A stretch of DNA of 64,000 bases, taken from the NCBI RefSeq assembly GCF_036669915.1, contig NC_089315.1, positions 472,439 to 536,438 on the forward strand, given 5' to 3'. The first letter of the stretch is position 1. Every line of letters starts with the position of its first letter. The notes beneath the pieces are model-generated. The model ran no database searches and was not told the DNA's origin. It saw only the letters and a list, made by a program, of their open reading frames with translations. Of this stretch, positions 51,101-63,009 are shown one piece after another. This stretch comes from Pocillopora verrucosa (taxonomy: Eukaryota > Cnidaria > Anthozoa > Scleractinia > Pocilloporidae). The translations under genes and the position numbers were made by a program.

Positions 51101-54100
51101 CTATAGACATTATCTCTACTGGAGATGTTTAATTCCTAAATGTATTTGTTTTTTTCAGAAATGGTAATGGTGATAATTAATTGGTAACAGGACTTTGTGT
51201 CATCTAGTTCTGTCTGCAATCATTTTGATACTTGTGATTGACAAATTGGACTACCACTTGGTGGATGTCCGATTTTGTTAATTGCTCATATGATTACAGA
51301 CCTTATCAATAAAGGGCAAAATTACTGAGCGCTGATTGGTTGAGAGAGAGGGCATTTTTTCTTAATCAAGGGCATTTTTAGTAATCAAGAGAGGGCATGA
51401 TTACCTGTTAATGATTGGCTAATCCGTTGCATAGCAACCGTTCGTTATCTTGAAATTTGTTAAAAATAGACTGCGCGCATGATTTTCCTTGGTATAAATT
51501 TTGCCCTTTATTGATAAACAAGTAATCCCATGAGACCTCGTACTATTAAGGATTAATTGCACTTGAGTTTTCAAAATTTTCCAAATTGCCCTCGTCGCTT
51601 TGCGACTCGGGCAATTTTGGAAAATTTTGAAAACTCTCGTGCAATTAATCCTTAATAGTACTTGGCCTCATGTGATTACCTATACAAATTTGAGGAAACA
51701 AAGTCCCCTCACCATTATTGATTGTATCTGAAGTTTATCTGATTATTTGCAACTTAATTTTGGATGAAAAAGAAAGTCTGCCCTTGAGCCTAACTGTCAA
51801 CATGTTGTCCAAGTTTATCCTGGCTCCCACAGCATAACAGGGCAGTGCAGGGGTAGTGCCACCTCTTCTGCCTGAGATGCTGCCCCATTGTACATGCAGG
51901 TCATAACTTTACCCTTCTATTTTGTCTGGTTCCTCAATATTTCATTGTTACCCATTTGTACTCCAGGGTAGGGCACTGTGGGTTTATAGTGTCTTGTCTA
52001 AGAACACACCAAAATTACTTGGATAGAGCTTGGATCTTGACCTTTCAGCCCTGAGTCCAAGCAGTTTGGTTAGCTAATCACTGGGCTAATGCAAGTAGCT
52101 AAATCATGTAGGAAGTACAGTAACCCATAAGATTGATAAAATTTTGAAATGTTTTCAACAGTTGCTATATGATCAAATTTATTGAATATTCATTTCTTAG
52201 AGATGGTTAAACGTAACACACCTGGTATTGCCATTGGTGGCCTTAGTGGTGGAGAAGAGAAGTCTTTATTTTGGAAAACTGTTACACTGTGCACAGATCA
52301 TCTACCAAAGAGCAAACCAAGATATCTTATGGGTGTAGGGTAAGGGTCATGTGCAAAGATTGCTTGGTGTTCATAAGAAAAAAATTACTGGAAAATCATT
52401 CTGGCAATGTATCAAGATTAATTTCCTAATTTTTTCATATTCTGTTTTATAATTATCTCTTTTATTTTCTCAAGCTATGCTGTGGATCTTGTAGTTTGCT
52501 GTGCTTTGGGAGTTGACATGTTTGACTGTGTCTATCCAACCAGAACAGCAGTAAGTAGAGTGAACATACTGTACAGTCAAGCATGACTCAACAGAGTGGA
52601 GTATTTAATGTGTTATCGTTAATTTATTCTAATCTAAATAACCTATGTTTTATTTTCTGTAAGAGTCTTTTAGGTATCTTCTTGAATTTTTTCCATAATA
52701 ATGATAAGGATATTCTCAATGGAGAACGATCAGTAAACATTTGCTGAGAATATAGGTATCAAATTTCATATAAGTTTTGTCCAGTCATTTTGACTTGAAG
52801 TGCATTACTTCTAAACTCTGACAAAAAAAAAATTAGATCAATCAGGATAAATAAGATTAAAATAGTGTTGTAATGGGATCCAGTTTTAAAACATATTTGC
52901 TCATTAACCCTGAATCCAGCATCATATGAAGAATGTGCATGCACAGTTGTGCTGTTATTTGATCATGCTAAGCCGGTCTCCACCCCTGAGTTTCCTCCTC
53001 GCTCTTACCCAGTAATAAAAAATAAATAAATCTTAGGGAGTGTTAAGTGTAATTGTTCAGGGTTTCTTACTCTCAAAGCCAAATTTGGATTTTTTTGTTT
53101 CATACGTCTTGCTCCTACAGTACTTGCCTATAATTTCCCTAAAGGATCTTCAGGATTTTGAGGATCCTATCAAGGATTGTAATAGAGAAATATTTATTAT
53201 GATCTTCAATACTCATGCCAAGATCTTCAAGGGTCTTTCAACCAGAATTTTGAAGATCATTGTACTGATAATCCACTCGTAAAGCTACTGACTGATTTTT
53301 TTTCTTACAAATCCAGAGATTTGGCACAGCCCTGGTACCTTGGGGTCAACTTCACTTAAAGAATAAACAATATGCAACAGACTTTGAACCTATTGACAGA
53401 GACTGCAGATGCTTGGCTTGTAAACATCACACCAGGGCTTACATCAACTCTTTGCTAGGCAGAGAAGAGGTTGCTTGTCATTTGTTGACAATTCATAACA
53501 TTTATTATCAGGTATGCTGAACAATGACAAATAGTGATATCTTGTAAGCAGGCCCTCATTATTGGGGCTGCAGCACAACCATTCCTTTGCCTGCAGGAAA
53601 GTTTGAGGCCTTTTGCAAAGCAACAAGCAAGAGGTCTGCAATGGGTCTGGAACTGATATTGGTACCAGACCCCAGCAAACTCCTCCCGACTAGTCTCAAA
53701 TCTTCCAGCAGGGGGAAAAACATATATCCTGTCGCACTAACAATGAGGGTTACAAGTGTGTGGGAGAGATTAAAAGGAAACATATGATGTGACTAGTTGC
53801 CAGAACAATGAATTCAAAGTGTTAGAGTGTGGTTCAGGTTTGATTCCTGAACCTTTAATTATAAATTGGGTTGATTTTTCTCCTACTCTGAGGGTTCCCT
53901 ACATGAAATTTTGCTCCCTTTCCAAAAGCCAATGTGATATATAGAGAAATTCCATCAGCTATTCTTCAGAGTAGGAATAAGAAATGTGTTGGTACAATTT
54001 TTAAATTTTAAAAATTTCATTCAGTAAAAATATTCAAGTTTATTTGCTTTGACTTAATTATTTTGGTTTCTATTTTTTTTCCATTTTGTTTCAGATGAAG

Positions 54101-54337
54101 TTGATGCATGATATAAGAGGAAGTATCAAGGAGGACAAATTTCCTGAATTTGTGCACAAATTTATGAAAAGGATGTTTCCAGATGAAATTTTTCCTGTCT
54201 GGGCCAAAGAAGCTCTTGCTTCTGTCAATATCTTCTTGAAAACTCAGGAAATCATCAAAAGTAAAGAAGATAAAGTGTGGAATCAAAATGACTCTGCCTC
54301 TTCTGGTGAATGTGATTCGTCAACATTAAATCTTTAA
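48198..54337 (+). CDS. QTRT1: Queuine tRNA-ribosyltransferase catalytic subunit 1, complete
   Basis: Nine exons join in phase: 48198-48431, 48526-48594, 48711-48764, 49826-49961, 50648-50791, 52201-52339, 52475-52550, 53317-53511 and 54095-54337, giving 429 residues. The enzyme, with partner QTRT2, exchanges guanine 34 for queuine in tRNAs for Asp, Asn, His and Tyr. Family blocks appear in order: [37 protein letters not shown] (D102 is the conserved active-site Asp), SPEKS-like [64 protein letters not shown] and [16 protein letters not shown] (D276 is the nucleophile). Zinc ligands are C314, C316, C319 (DCRCLAC) and H344 (LLTIHN). The C-terminal tail is about 25 residues longer than in human. 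AATAAA follows the stop at 54339. Confidence 0.95.
48909..49680. mobile_element. 772-bp inverted-repeat element with 9-bp TSD in QTRT1 intron 3
   Basis: The ends are inverted repeats of about 135 bp (GTCAGTACAAAATGCAGACT at the left, its diverged complement at the right; inner blocks GAGAATTTAAACTGTTTTTT and CAACTTACC are shared). Several direct TACAAAATGCAGACT units occur in each arm. The 9-bp repeat ATCTGAAGT flanks it (48900-48908 and 49681-49689). The size of the duplication and the long arms are again Mutator-like, but the sequence is unrelated to the 3883-4492 element. Confidence 0.75.
51303..51517. repeat. Short inverted-repeat element in QTRT1 intron 5
   Basis: TTATCAATAAAGGGCAAAAT at 51303 is mirrored by its complement ending at 51517 (ATTTTGCCCTTTATTGATAA). 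The 215-bp interval has no open frame. It is a probable MITE; no target duplication was confirmed. Confidence 0.6.
51521..51681. repeat. Near-perfect hairpin in QTRT1 intron 5
   Basis: The core at 51541-51660 has about 50-bp arms (TACTATTAAGGATTAATTGC ... and its complement) and a short GC-rich loop (TCGTCGCTTTGCGACTC). Weaker symmetry continues outward through GTAATCCCATGAG and CTCATGTGATTAC. It lies beside the 51303-51517 element. It is likely a foldback MITE able to form a strong RNA hairpin in the pre-mRNA. Confidence 0.7.
51830..52100 (-). repeat. Diverged SINE copy in QTRT1 intron 5
   Basis: It shares blocks with the 45525-45826 SINE: GTTACCCATTTGTACTCCAGG, GTGTCTTGTCTAAGAACACA and CTGAGTCCAAGCAGTTTGGTTAGC-like sequence in the same order. 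The tRNA head is degraded. Confidence 0.55.
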
Positions 54338-54344
54338 AAATAAA

Positions 54345-55030
54345 AATTTGCCCAAAGACATTGTCAAGTGTGAGTGATGTTTGACAAAGTGAACAACATA
54401 AAATACTTTCATGAACTTTGCTCAACATATTAGCAGTAAAAATTACAAAACTAGCTGCAATGGCCACTTGAAAATACCGAGCATCCCATCCTGGGAAACA
54501 TAGGCTTGATAGTAGCTGCTGTTTGAGAAAAAAGGCTGTACACCTTCTGTAAAGGTAGAAGGAGACTTGTACTAAACTTAAGAGAGTGGTATCAACTTGT
54601 GTCCTTTAGATGTGGATGAAGTGTGGCAGTTTTGGGGCTCTTGAGTTACAAGACTTAACTGTTTAGTGTATTTTAGTGAGGTACAAAAAATGTTCTTTTA
54701 ACCTTGAAAGCCGCCAGAAGAAAACAGTCTTCTCTATCTTGTAGACATATTTATTGAGGAGCATTGAAGGGAAAAATTCTTCAATAGATGTAAAATATGA
54801 GGAATTATTTTAAAATACAGTTAGGAATTCAAGTGTATGTAGTTGTAGAACTCTTTAAGGGGCCACAAGTGCTGAAGAATTAACCTTGATAGGAGAGTAA
54901 ATTTCTGCTGCCTGTCTGTTTCTGTTCACCTGTTGTATGATGCAATTTTATCTTTTCCTCAGTCTTTTAAACAAAGCTGTGATTCACAAGCAGTAAGGCA
55001 CTGTCATAGGAAACATCATACAGAGATACC
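54345..55030. other. Convergent intergenic region
   Basis: The tail-to-tail gap of 0.7 kb between QTRT1 and the C9orf78 homologue holds the 3' UTRs. No gene or repeat was recognised. Confidence 0.5.
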
Positions 55031-57975
55031 TTACTGATACCTCCATGAGTCTCTTGCTCGTTTCTTAAATTTCTCATAAAAGAAATCGTCAGTGGCTTTT
55101 TCAACTTTGTCACCAGTTCTCTTCTTGTTTGAAGCAGCAGCTACAGGAACGTCAGTTTCATGTGCTTTGCTGCTTGATGCTGATGAAGTGTCATCTGCCC
55201 TTACTGTTGGTTTTCTAATTACTTTCTCTTGTTCTTGTGCCTTGTCTCTTGCTGCAGCAGCTCTCTTGCTTTCTGCATCAATATTCTTTTGCTCATCATA
55301 AACTGGAAACACATTCACATTCACATCAGTTCTTAATATCAAGTGATTTTAGTGTGTTTGGCACAAAAGTCATACAGCCACTTGTGCCCCATACAAATGG
55401 TTGTGATTCAATTTAAGCCTTGTAACACTGTTAACTACTTGGCTCTGGTCGCAGACCCCCATTCAAATCAGCTTGAAGCTGAACTGGGCCAACCTGGTTG
55501 AATATTGCCAATAAATAAAATAACAATTGGAAGGTGTTCAATTTTTTTCTCAAGCAAAATGAAGCAAAATAGTTTCTTCACCAGACTAGCATTTTCATAA
55601 TGCCCTCCACTTTTCACGCTACTAAATTTTGATGTTTTTCCCAATTGTCCAGACTGAAAAATCCAAAAATGTACAGGGAAGCCAAATTGGGAAGTTCATG
55701 TTTTTGAACAAAAAAGGCATTAGTGTTGATGGGGCCTCAGTTTGATAAACATAATTATCAACCCTCAAGATAGCTTTGCTTCAAAGTTGAGCTAGTAATT
55801 AAACTTCACCTTTTCAAACTCATTGCACCATTTAATTTACCTTCCTTGACTTTAGATAGTTAATTTCTCCATGTTTGTTCTTATTCATCCTGTCAACATG
55901 CAAAAATTATAAATTGAAACATAGCTTACATCTACTATGCAGCATGAAGTTCACCGCCATGTTGGTTGGAACCATCTCCGTTGGTTCTTTTGATTTCTTG
56001 TACCTTTGTTCCTCGATCACAGCTTGTTTAGCTGCTTCTGTAGCCTCAATGTTCCTTATTTTTGCGTCAATGCCAAGATCCACCTCAGGAATACCAGATA
56101 ACATCTGATTCGAGAGCATTTCTTCTGATGCCATTATCTTTGACCTGACATTGATATGTTCTGGAACCTGATACAGCAAATCTTCCTTTGATTTTGGCCT
56201 GCAAAAGTTTACATAATCGGCAGTAATAAAAACCAGTAAATAAATCACACTCTTTCTGTGTTTATATGGGAATCCCTAAGGGGGCTGAAGCTGCTGGCAC
56301 CATGACAGACTACATTCCAATCTGACTGGGATCAAAAATGATCACAGGTCTTATCATAATATGGGATCCCAAACCTTGGCCTAGCAGCCTTTGTAAATAG
56401 CTTTGACATCCTTCACTCAAGCATCTGCCACACTACTTCTCCTACAGCCTACAACTTTTAAAACAAGTAAACTCAGTCTGGGAAAGATTCCAGACTGACT
56501 TTGACTTTGAATCACCATTCCACTTAAAACAACCAAATCACTGAAACTTCAGCCCCAAAAAAGACATAACAACAATAATAACAACCATCCTTGCACCAAA
56601 AATCTCAGTTGGTCAGTAAAGAAATCTACCTGATACCCCATTTTTTTAGGAAAAATTATGATCCTGGTTTACCTTTTTTCAGTAAATTCAGTAAATCACA
56701 GAGGTCAGCAAAGAAAAATTGGGTTCAGATACGTTTAAAAAGTGGTATGGACAGCATGATTTCAGCTGTTTAAAACAGAAATATTCTATGACATTTTGTG
56801 AATAAAAATGACCTGAGAACTTCCACTTCACCAAAAAATGGGGGTCCAGACCCCCAGGTCCAGACCATGTTTTAGTTGCAAACCACCCAAGCTAGTACTG
56901 AGTTGTGCACTTTTACCAAGCATATGTATTTCACAGTATGATGCTGAGTTAACCTTTCTGATAATAAATCTGTCCCAACAAAAAATTGACTAGATCTACC
57001 TTGAAATTAAAAGAACCTTGTAGAGAGACAAGCTTACAACAAAAGCTATGTCTGAAAAGAAAATTAAAGTGAATGGTTCTCTTCTAAAATTCTACCTTCC
57101 TCACTGTATTGTTGAAAGAAAAGTTTGGCAATGAGAAAATGAGTCCTTGGTTTGAGGTCGCAGTTGAAACATGCTACGACACTCTCTTGAACAAGCTGAA
57201 ATAGGAATGAGGAAAGTGCTACAGACCTAAATTTTTCAACATTTTGAGACCAGAGACACATATAGCCCTAAAACTTGAAAAAACACTGGTCCACTTAGTT
57301 TACACTGGCAAAAATCTGAGCTCCATTCTCCTTTGTAGGCAGGTTTGCACCACTAATTTTTCCTTCTTATGAACTACCTTTGAATCTCACCAATATGACT
57401 CAGGAACTGTCGGCAATTTTGATTGACAGTTTTGATTAGGTAGGGGCACAGAGAAGGGTATCAGTTGTAATAGACTGACTCAGTCATTGCAATACCCCAA
57501 GATAAACTTACTATTCACACGTGCAAAGACACATTTCAAAATAAAAATTAGCTACCCACTTGTTTTGAACAGTTTTATCCAGTGCAACACCTTTCCTCTT
57601 CGCCATCTCTTCTTCAATGTATTTTAACATATGAGTATCTTCATCTCTTCGGTTTGTTTCAGCGGCAAAATTTGCTCCTAAGTTAATCGATTTCTCTTTG
57701 TCTTCCCCTTCTCTGTCACGATTTCTATCCTGGATCAAATCGTTCACCTGAACAAGCCCGCCTGTTTTCAGTTTAAAAGGATCACTCTCTACTTCTTCTT
57801 CTGGTGCAAGAGTTTTTCCAAGAGCAAGGGCCACAGCCGAAACTCCAGCTTGTCGCTTCCGAAATCGTTGTAGTTCTTTCCTTTCCTCTAACGCCTCGCT
57901 CGTTAAAGATGTTTCTTGCTGATCATCGTCACTTTCTTCCGCTTCGCGGCGCTTTCGATAGTTTCTCTGAGGCAT
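55031..57975 (-). CDS. C9orf78: C9orf78/TLS1 homologue (spliceosome-associated protein), complete
   Basis: Three exons join in phase on the minus strand: 57975-57560, 56198-55930 and 55302-55031, giving 318 residues. Human C9orf78 binds the helicase SNRNP200/BRR2 in the spliceosome; the yeast relative Tls1 acts in splicing and telomere silencing. Conserved blocks are present in order: a basic and acidic N-terminus (RKRREAEESDDDQQ), GVSAVALALGKT, DPFKLKTGG, FAAETNRRDEDTHMLKYIE, KPKSKEDLLYQVPEHI, EEMLSNQMLSGIPEVDLGID, PTNMAVNF and the C-terminal KATDDFFYEKFKKR. The exon 1 donor is GTGGGT at 57559, chosen because it restores the KPK-x-x-ED junction seen in human. The segment between PTNMAVNF and KATDD is longer and Ala/Ser-rich here. 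The start faces the C1orf52 homologue across 156 bp. Confidence 0.92.
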
Positions 57976-58131
57976 TTTACCCGTCGAATTTTTTACAGAT
58001 AACGGAGAAGTACTGTCATAAAAAGAGGATAAGACATGACATCTTTTTGTAAGGGATAAAACTTTGAGAACCTGGGTTTGACTTTATGCAGAGCCGCTGC
58101 TCATTGTTACCATGTATTCACAAAATTCAAG
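57976..58131. promoter_or_regulatory. Shared bidirectional promoter region of C9orf78 and C1orf52 homologues
   Basis: Only 156 bp separate the divergent start codons, so the two 5' UTRs and the promoter must be compact. No TATA box is obvious. The C1orf52 start context is AAGATGGCGGAC, like that of QTRT1. Confidence 0.6.
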
Positions 58132-59275
58132 ATGGCGGACGAACCGTTAAACAAGGAGGTAAACAGTGCCGATAAAGATCCGCTGTCATTCTTTACTGCC
58201 GGAGATTCCAGCTCGACCTCAGACTCTGAAAACGAAAGCGATGTTAGGGATGACGATCAAGACAAATTGAAATCCAAGAGCCCAGCAGGTAATGCATCAG
58301 CACTCAAGACAAAGCTTCCTTCACCGACGACTTTGTTCGCAACAGTTGGGAGACCAGCTTTCCTTGAAACTAAAGAGGAGAGCTACGTCGATTGGAACTC
58401 GCTGTCAAAACGATACGAACCAAACACCTATTCAGCTCCTCCCGTACAATTTCCTCCTGTGACGGAAAGCAGCAGAGATAGTGAAGAATACGAAGATGCT
58501 GTCATTTCTTCTGCTCCAGTCAAATACGGCAAGGAGATCTCTGACATACAAAAGCACTTAGTTGTTCACGAAAAAAGATCAGTCACTACCGCCTTAAACA
58601 TCTTGAAAGAAAGAGGTAAGATACTACACCCAAGAATGGCTTGTCGTTAACGTTGCTATTTCTGGGACAAATTTTCTCTGCCTCTCTTGCAGAGAAGCTT
58701 TTCATTGTTTCGTATTCCTCAAGCTCCCAGAAACAAAAGCTTGCTTGTAAACGGCTCTATAGAGTGTGTTCCCCTTTCTAGAGGGTTGAGGTAAAACAAA
58801 GAAACAAACAAACAAATAAAAAAAAGCAAAAAAAGTCTCTCTTCTCATAGTCTTCTTCGCCGCCGTGAATCTCTTTAGCGTCGTGTAGCTTGATGTATTC
58901 GAACTACGATTACTAAGGAGACTACGCTTCTCGTAAAGGGAACAAATATTAGGTTTGGAATACGCTTATTATAAGCTGTTGTCGCTGAGTTTGTGTGTAT
59001 GAACTTGAGAAGCGTTGTTCGAAATTGTTCTCGATCATATGCTTGTTCGTGAATTGTTTTTCTTTTAATCAAACCAGCTCAGGTAAAAGAGAGAGGCGGA
59101 AATATTCATTGCTTTGAAATTTGTTCTTTTAGGAGAAAGTGCTCCAAAGAAACAGAAAACGGAAAATTTTAAGCAAAAAGAGAAAAGAAAACGCGATCAA
59201 GGACAGACTTCTAGAGGAAAGAGTTATGTGGAGGAAGAAAAGAGAATATTACGCCAAGACTTTGCTGCTGATTAA
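58132..59275 (+). CDS. C1orf52: C1orf52/UPF0690 family protein, complete
   Basis: Two exons join in phase: 58132-58615 and 59133-59275, giving 208 residues. The N-terminus has the family signature DPLSFFTAGDSSSTSDSE, followed by LPSPTTLFATVGRPAFL and a Pro/Tyr-rich middle (APPVQFPP). The C-terminus is basic and ends KSYVEEEKRILRQDF, a conserved family ending. The molecular role of the family is not established; the basic tail suggests RNA or nuclear binding, which is inference. The first ATG in the GATGGCGGAC context was chosen over upstream non-ATG extension. Confidence 0.88.
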
Positions 59276-59299
59276 CCATTACTCACTATACGCGGTGGC

Positions 59300-60850
59300 C
59301 GTCAGACGCCTGCTAAATGACTCGATAACCTTTGTTTCAAGTTTCGGGAGAAAAGATATCCCAAATTGCACTTTTTCTACCGTGAAGTCAAGGGTTACAC
59401 TGTATACAAGCTTCGTGTGTGAAAAAAGCGATTTTAATTCGTGAATCGAGATATATTACGTTTTTAACCGAAATGTAGAGAACCCTTTTACATGTGAAAC
59501 ACAAGCAAGCTTTAAATTTTAGTTCATAGGATACTGCTAAAGGGGTTCGAAACACTAGCAATAATATCCTCTCTCTATGCACAATCATTTTGTAATTATA
59601 TACACCATAATCTTCTGCTGTAGACTGTCCACTTTTTTGAATTCGCTATGAATTATAATTTGGGAATTTCAAATGCTCACCTCAGCCTCTGGATTCGAAG
59701 CCAGAAGTCAATTAAACCTCACTAAACAGATCATTACTTCTCGTCAATAATTTTTTTTCTACATTTTCTGCACCTGACAGTCTACTATGGGCGGAAATTA
59801 AGTAAAATTGCGAACACAATTAAAATCCATTCGAAGGAAAAATAATTTACGGGAGGTACGGGAAAAGAAAAAGAAAGCAGAAAGAGGAAAACCGCCCAAA
59901 GGACGAAGATGCTTGAATGAGACATCATAACATGAATGACTTGCTCAACCTCGCGGTTACATCCGGTTGGGAAAGGCAATATCTCATGAATCTAAGACTT
60001 TTTGCACAAGTTCTTTCAGAATTGAATATTTTGAAAAAGTCCGGAGCTGACGGATGTTCTGGCGACTGCAGCACGCTTTTTGGGCTTTGTCCTGGGGGCG
60101 AGGGAGTGGTAGTGGTTGAGCAATGTGGGGGAAGGGGGTGGTGGTCATGAGTGACAAGCCTTCAATCCAACTTAATCAAATAAATCAACATATCAAATAT
60201 AGGACCTCGATACTCCGGCTGAGTCCATCTCCCCTACCTATACCTCTCCCATGCACACACAAAACCGCCACATAAGTCCCACCCCTCTTGTTTTCAACAG
60301 AACCTTATGGACACAAGGAAACAACTCGGTATTTCAAGCATCATCTCTTTTAAATGAAAGAAGATTGATAAATTTACATTGTGAAAAAGCGATGTTATCG
60401 AAAATAGAGGATAATATAATTATTTTCAAATTTCCTTACATAAACGTAGCAAAAACTGCTCTTTTTGAAGAAAAAATATTGTTTTTGCATATTGTTCAAA
60501 GGCGTATATGTAAATATACTTGTTTCAAATAGACACTCTCAAGAGACAACTCTCCAGAATCCAAATTAGCATATAAATACAAGCCACGTTGAGCAATAGA
60601 ATTGCTTTCCTTACACAAGTAAAGTTACAAACTTCAACTTTCTTGTAAAGTCCAGCAATCGTTTACAGAAATATGCCATCCACAATATAATACCTTAAAC
60701 AAAAGAAAAAGAATCGAAAAACAAAACACTTCAATGTCAACGACTCGCAATAAAGACATTTAAGTTTTCAATTCATCAACTTTTTAGCTTAAACTGATAT
60801 TAAAAATGAATTCTAATGTAAACGCGTTATTCCAGCAAATCCTACGAAAC
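59300..60850. other. Intergenic, no gene seen
   Basis: The C1orf52 3' UTR, then AT-rich sequence with a GC-rich patch at about 60090-60140 (GGGGGCGAGG and GGGGGAAGGGGGTGG). Open frames here look like chance. Confidence 0.45.
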
Positions 60851-60855
60851 TCTGT

Positions 60856-62975
60856 TTAAGTAGAATATGTCCGGCGAGCACGTTTCATTTTCTTTGCTTC
60901 GCTCGAGATTTCACCCCCACCCGGCTGACTGCTATGGCAAATATTTCCCAGGTAGGTCACCTCCACGTGTTTTCCTCTTTCTTTTCGGATCACAAATCGC
61001 ACCTTCACGTTGCATTCTGGTCGCTTGCACTCCGCGCCTCCCCTGAAGAACACCGCTGAGTGGATTTTCCGAGAGTTTTCTGACCGCACGTGATTATTCT
61101 TGAAGCGCAAACTGCACCATGGGTTGCTTTCTTTGACTTTACTGAGGAAGATTCGTGTCCAGTCGCCGCTCAACAAACGGCCACCGCTAGGGAATGTGTT
61201 AATTGGAATTCTTGCCCAGTCCTCTTTGGTCAGCTTAAATCTGGCTGTTGTTCCATCGATGTTCTTTCGGAAATACTTTTCTCGTTTTCCGTTTTCGTCA
61301 TCATCAGAGGAATCTGAGTCATCTGAGTAGTCCTAGTAAAAATCAAATGTGTACGTGATTAAACAGTACCGCAAGGGTCAGTTCAGTACCGAAGGGGTCA
61401 CCCCGCGGGAAGTCATATTAAAATAAATAAAGAAAAATTAAATGAAATAAAAAAACAATATTCTTTTAATTTAAAACATAATAATGGTGGTACTAGAAGC
61501 TTCTTCTTGGTTTCGACTTGGGCTTTTCCTACCTTAAGTATTTCACGTGAGATCAACGTGAAAATCGTGAAAATAAAATCATGTGGCTCACTTAGCGATC
61601 GTAAAATACAGCAATAATTACAAAACAAGTTGCGTAAATGACAGTTTTGGAAACCTCTGATATTGTGATGGCTGTCACATGCTCTGGAATACAGCAGATG
61701 AGAGTCACAATTTGTAACGAAATCGAGCAAATAATAAATAAGTCATGCAAAGAAATGATCCTCGCAGGGATATGACGATTTTAACAATTGCAGTAAAAAA
61801 AAGAATGAAAGAAATCAAGCTTAACAGGGATTCGAACCCGTGCCTCCCAGATACTAAATGCGTTGCGCACTAGTACCAACTATGCTACGAAGCCACATGT
61901 TTGGACCGAGGCAAATTGAAAAAATATCTGAAAAGTTCTGGCTACAGGCACGCTATTTAGTACCGAGGATATCATGTGATTCATGTTGTGCACAAAGAAA
62001 AACAACATGTCAACAATATTGAAGATACGGATATTATATATAATATGCTTAATAACATTTCCATACAAAGTTTAATTTTCTCGCAATTTTTTTAAAAACA
62101 TTCTAACTTGTAGAAAAACGAAAAAAATTAAAATAATACTTCTAAATTCTATGATGAACTTCATCAAGTACATGAGAAATGAACGGTTGTTCTCTCTTTT
62201 TTACTTATTTCAATTTCCATCAGAGAGATGGAACAAACTCGAGAACTTCAAGCTTTTCGTGGACGCAACAAATTAATTCAGCAGTTGGTAAACCGTGTTA
62301 ACGTTAAAAAGTTAAGAACACTAGAACTAATAAAACATTACTGATTTCAGTCTAATACGAGCCGAACTTTAAAAAATTATGTTCCTCAATTGTGCTACGA
62401 AAAAATACATCTTAGTATAATTCAAACCTCTGAGGTCCTCCCTTTTTGTTTGGATTCTTTATTTGCTTTCATAGTTTTTACAAAACAAGAAAAAAGTAGT
62501 GTAAAGAGGCGTTGATCATTCCATAAGGCATCATTTCGCAACCAAGTGTTGCGAAAGTGACAATTTGTTGCCACAGGAAATGAGAACAGAGCTCAATATG
62601 GACAACGGAAAATCAAAGTTAAAAGATGAATCCATTCTAAAGCGAGGTTCAATACTTATGTCCAGTTAGCAATTTAGATCCCTCGATCAGCAGAAGTAGT
62701 TAACACTTACCATAGGAACGTCCCGAGTCTGTGAATGCATCTTGTAATTTGCGTTGTCAACCTGCTGGTAGAAAAAAAAGGAAAGTTTTTCGTAAAAAGC
62801 AATAGCAGAGTGTAACTTTGTTCTGAAACTTGGCATAAGTAAGCATAGATGTTTTTAGAAATAACAACAAGGATAGCTGATATTGAACGAAGCACTGGCC
62901 ATATCTTTAGCCAATTTCCAAGGGGTTTTTTAGCAGTCACATTACAATGAATAAAGTCACATCTATGTGTGCCTG

Positions 62976-63009
<34 letters not shown>

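Noticed and set aside
53559..53787. Overlapping open frames on both strands in QTRT1 intron 8
   Set aside because: Neither has recognisable motifs or splice support; likely an old repeat fragment.
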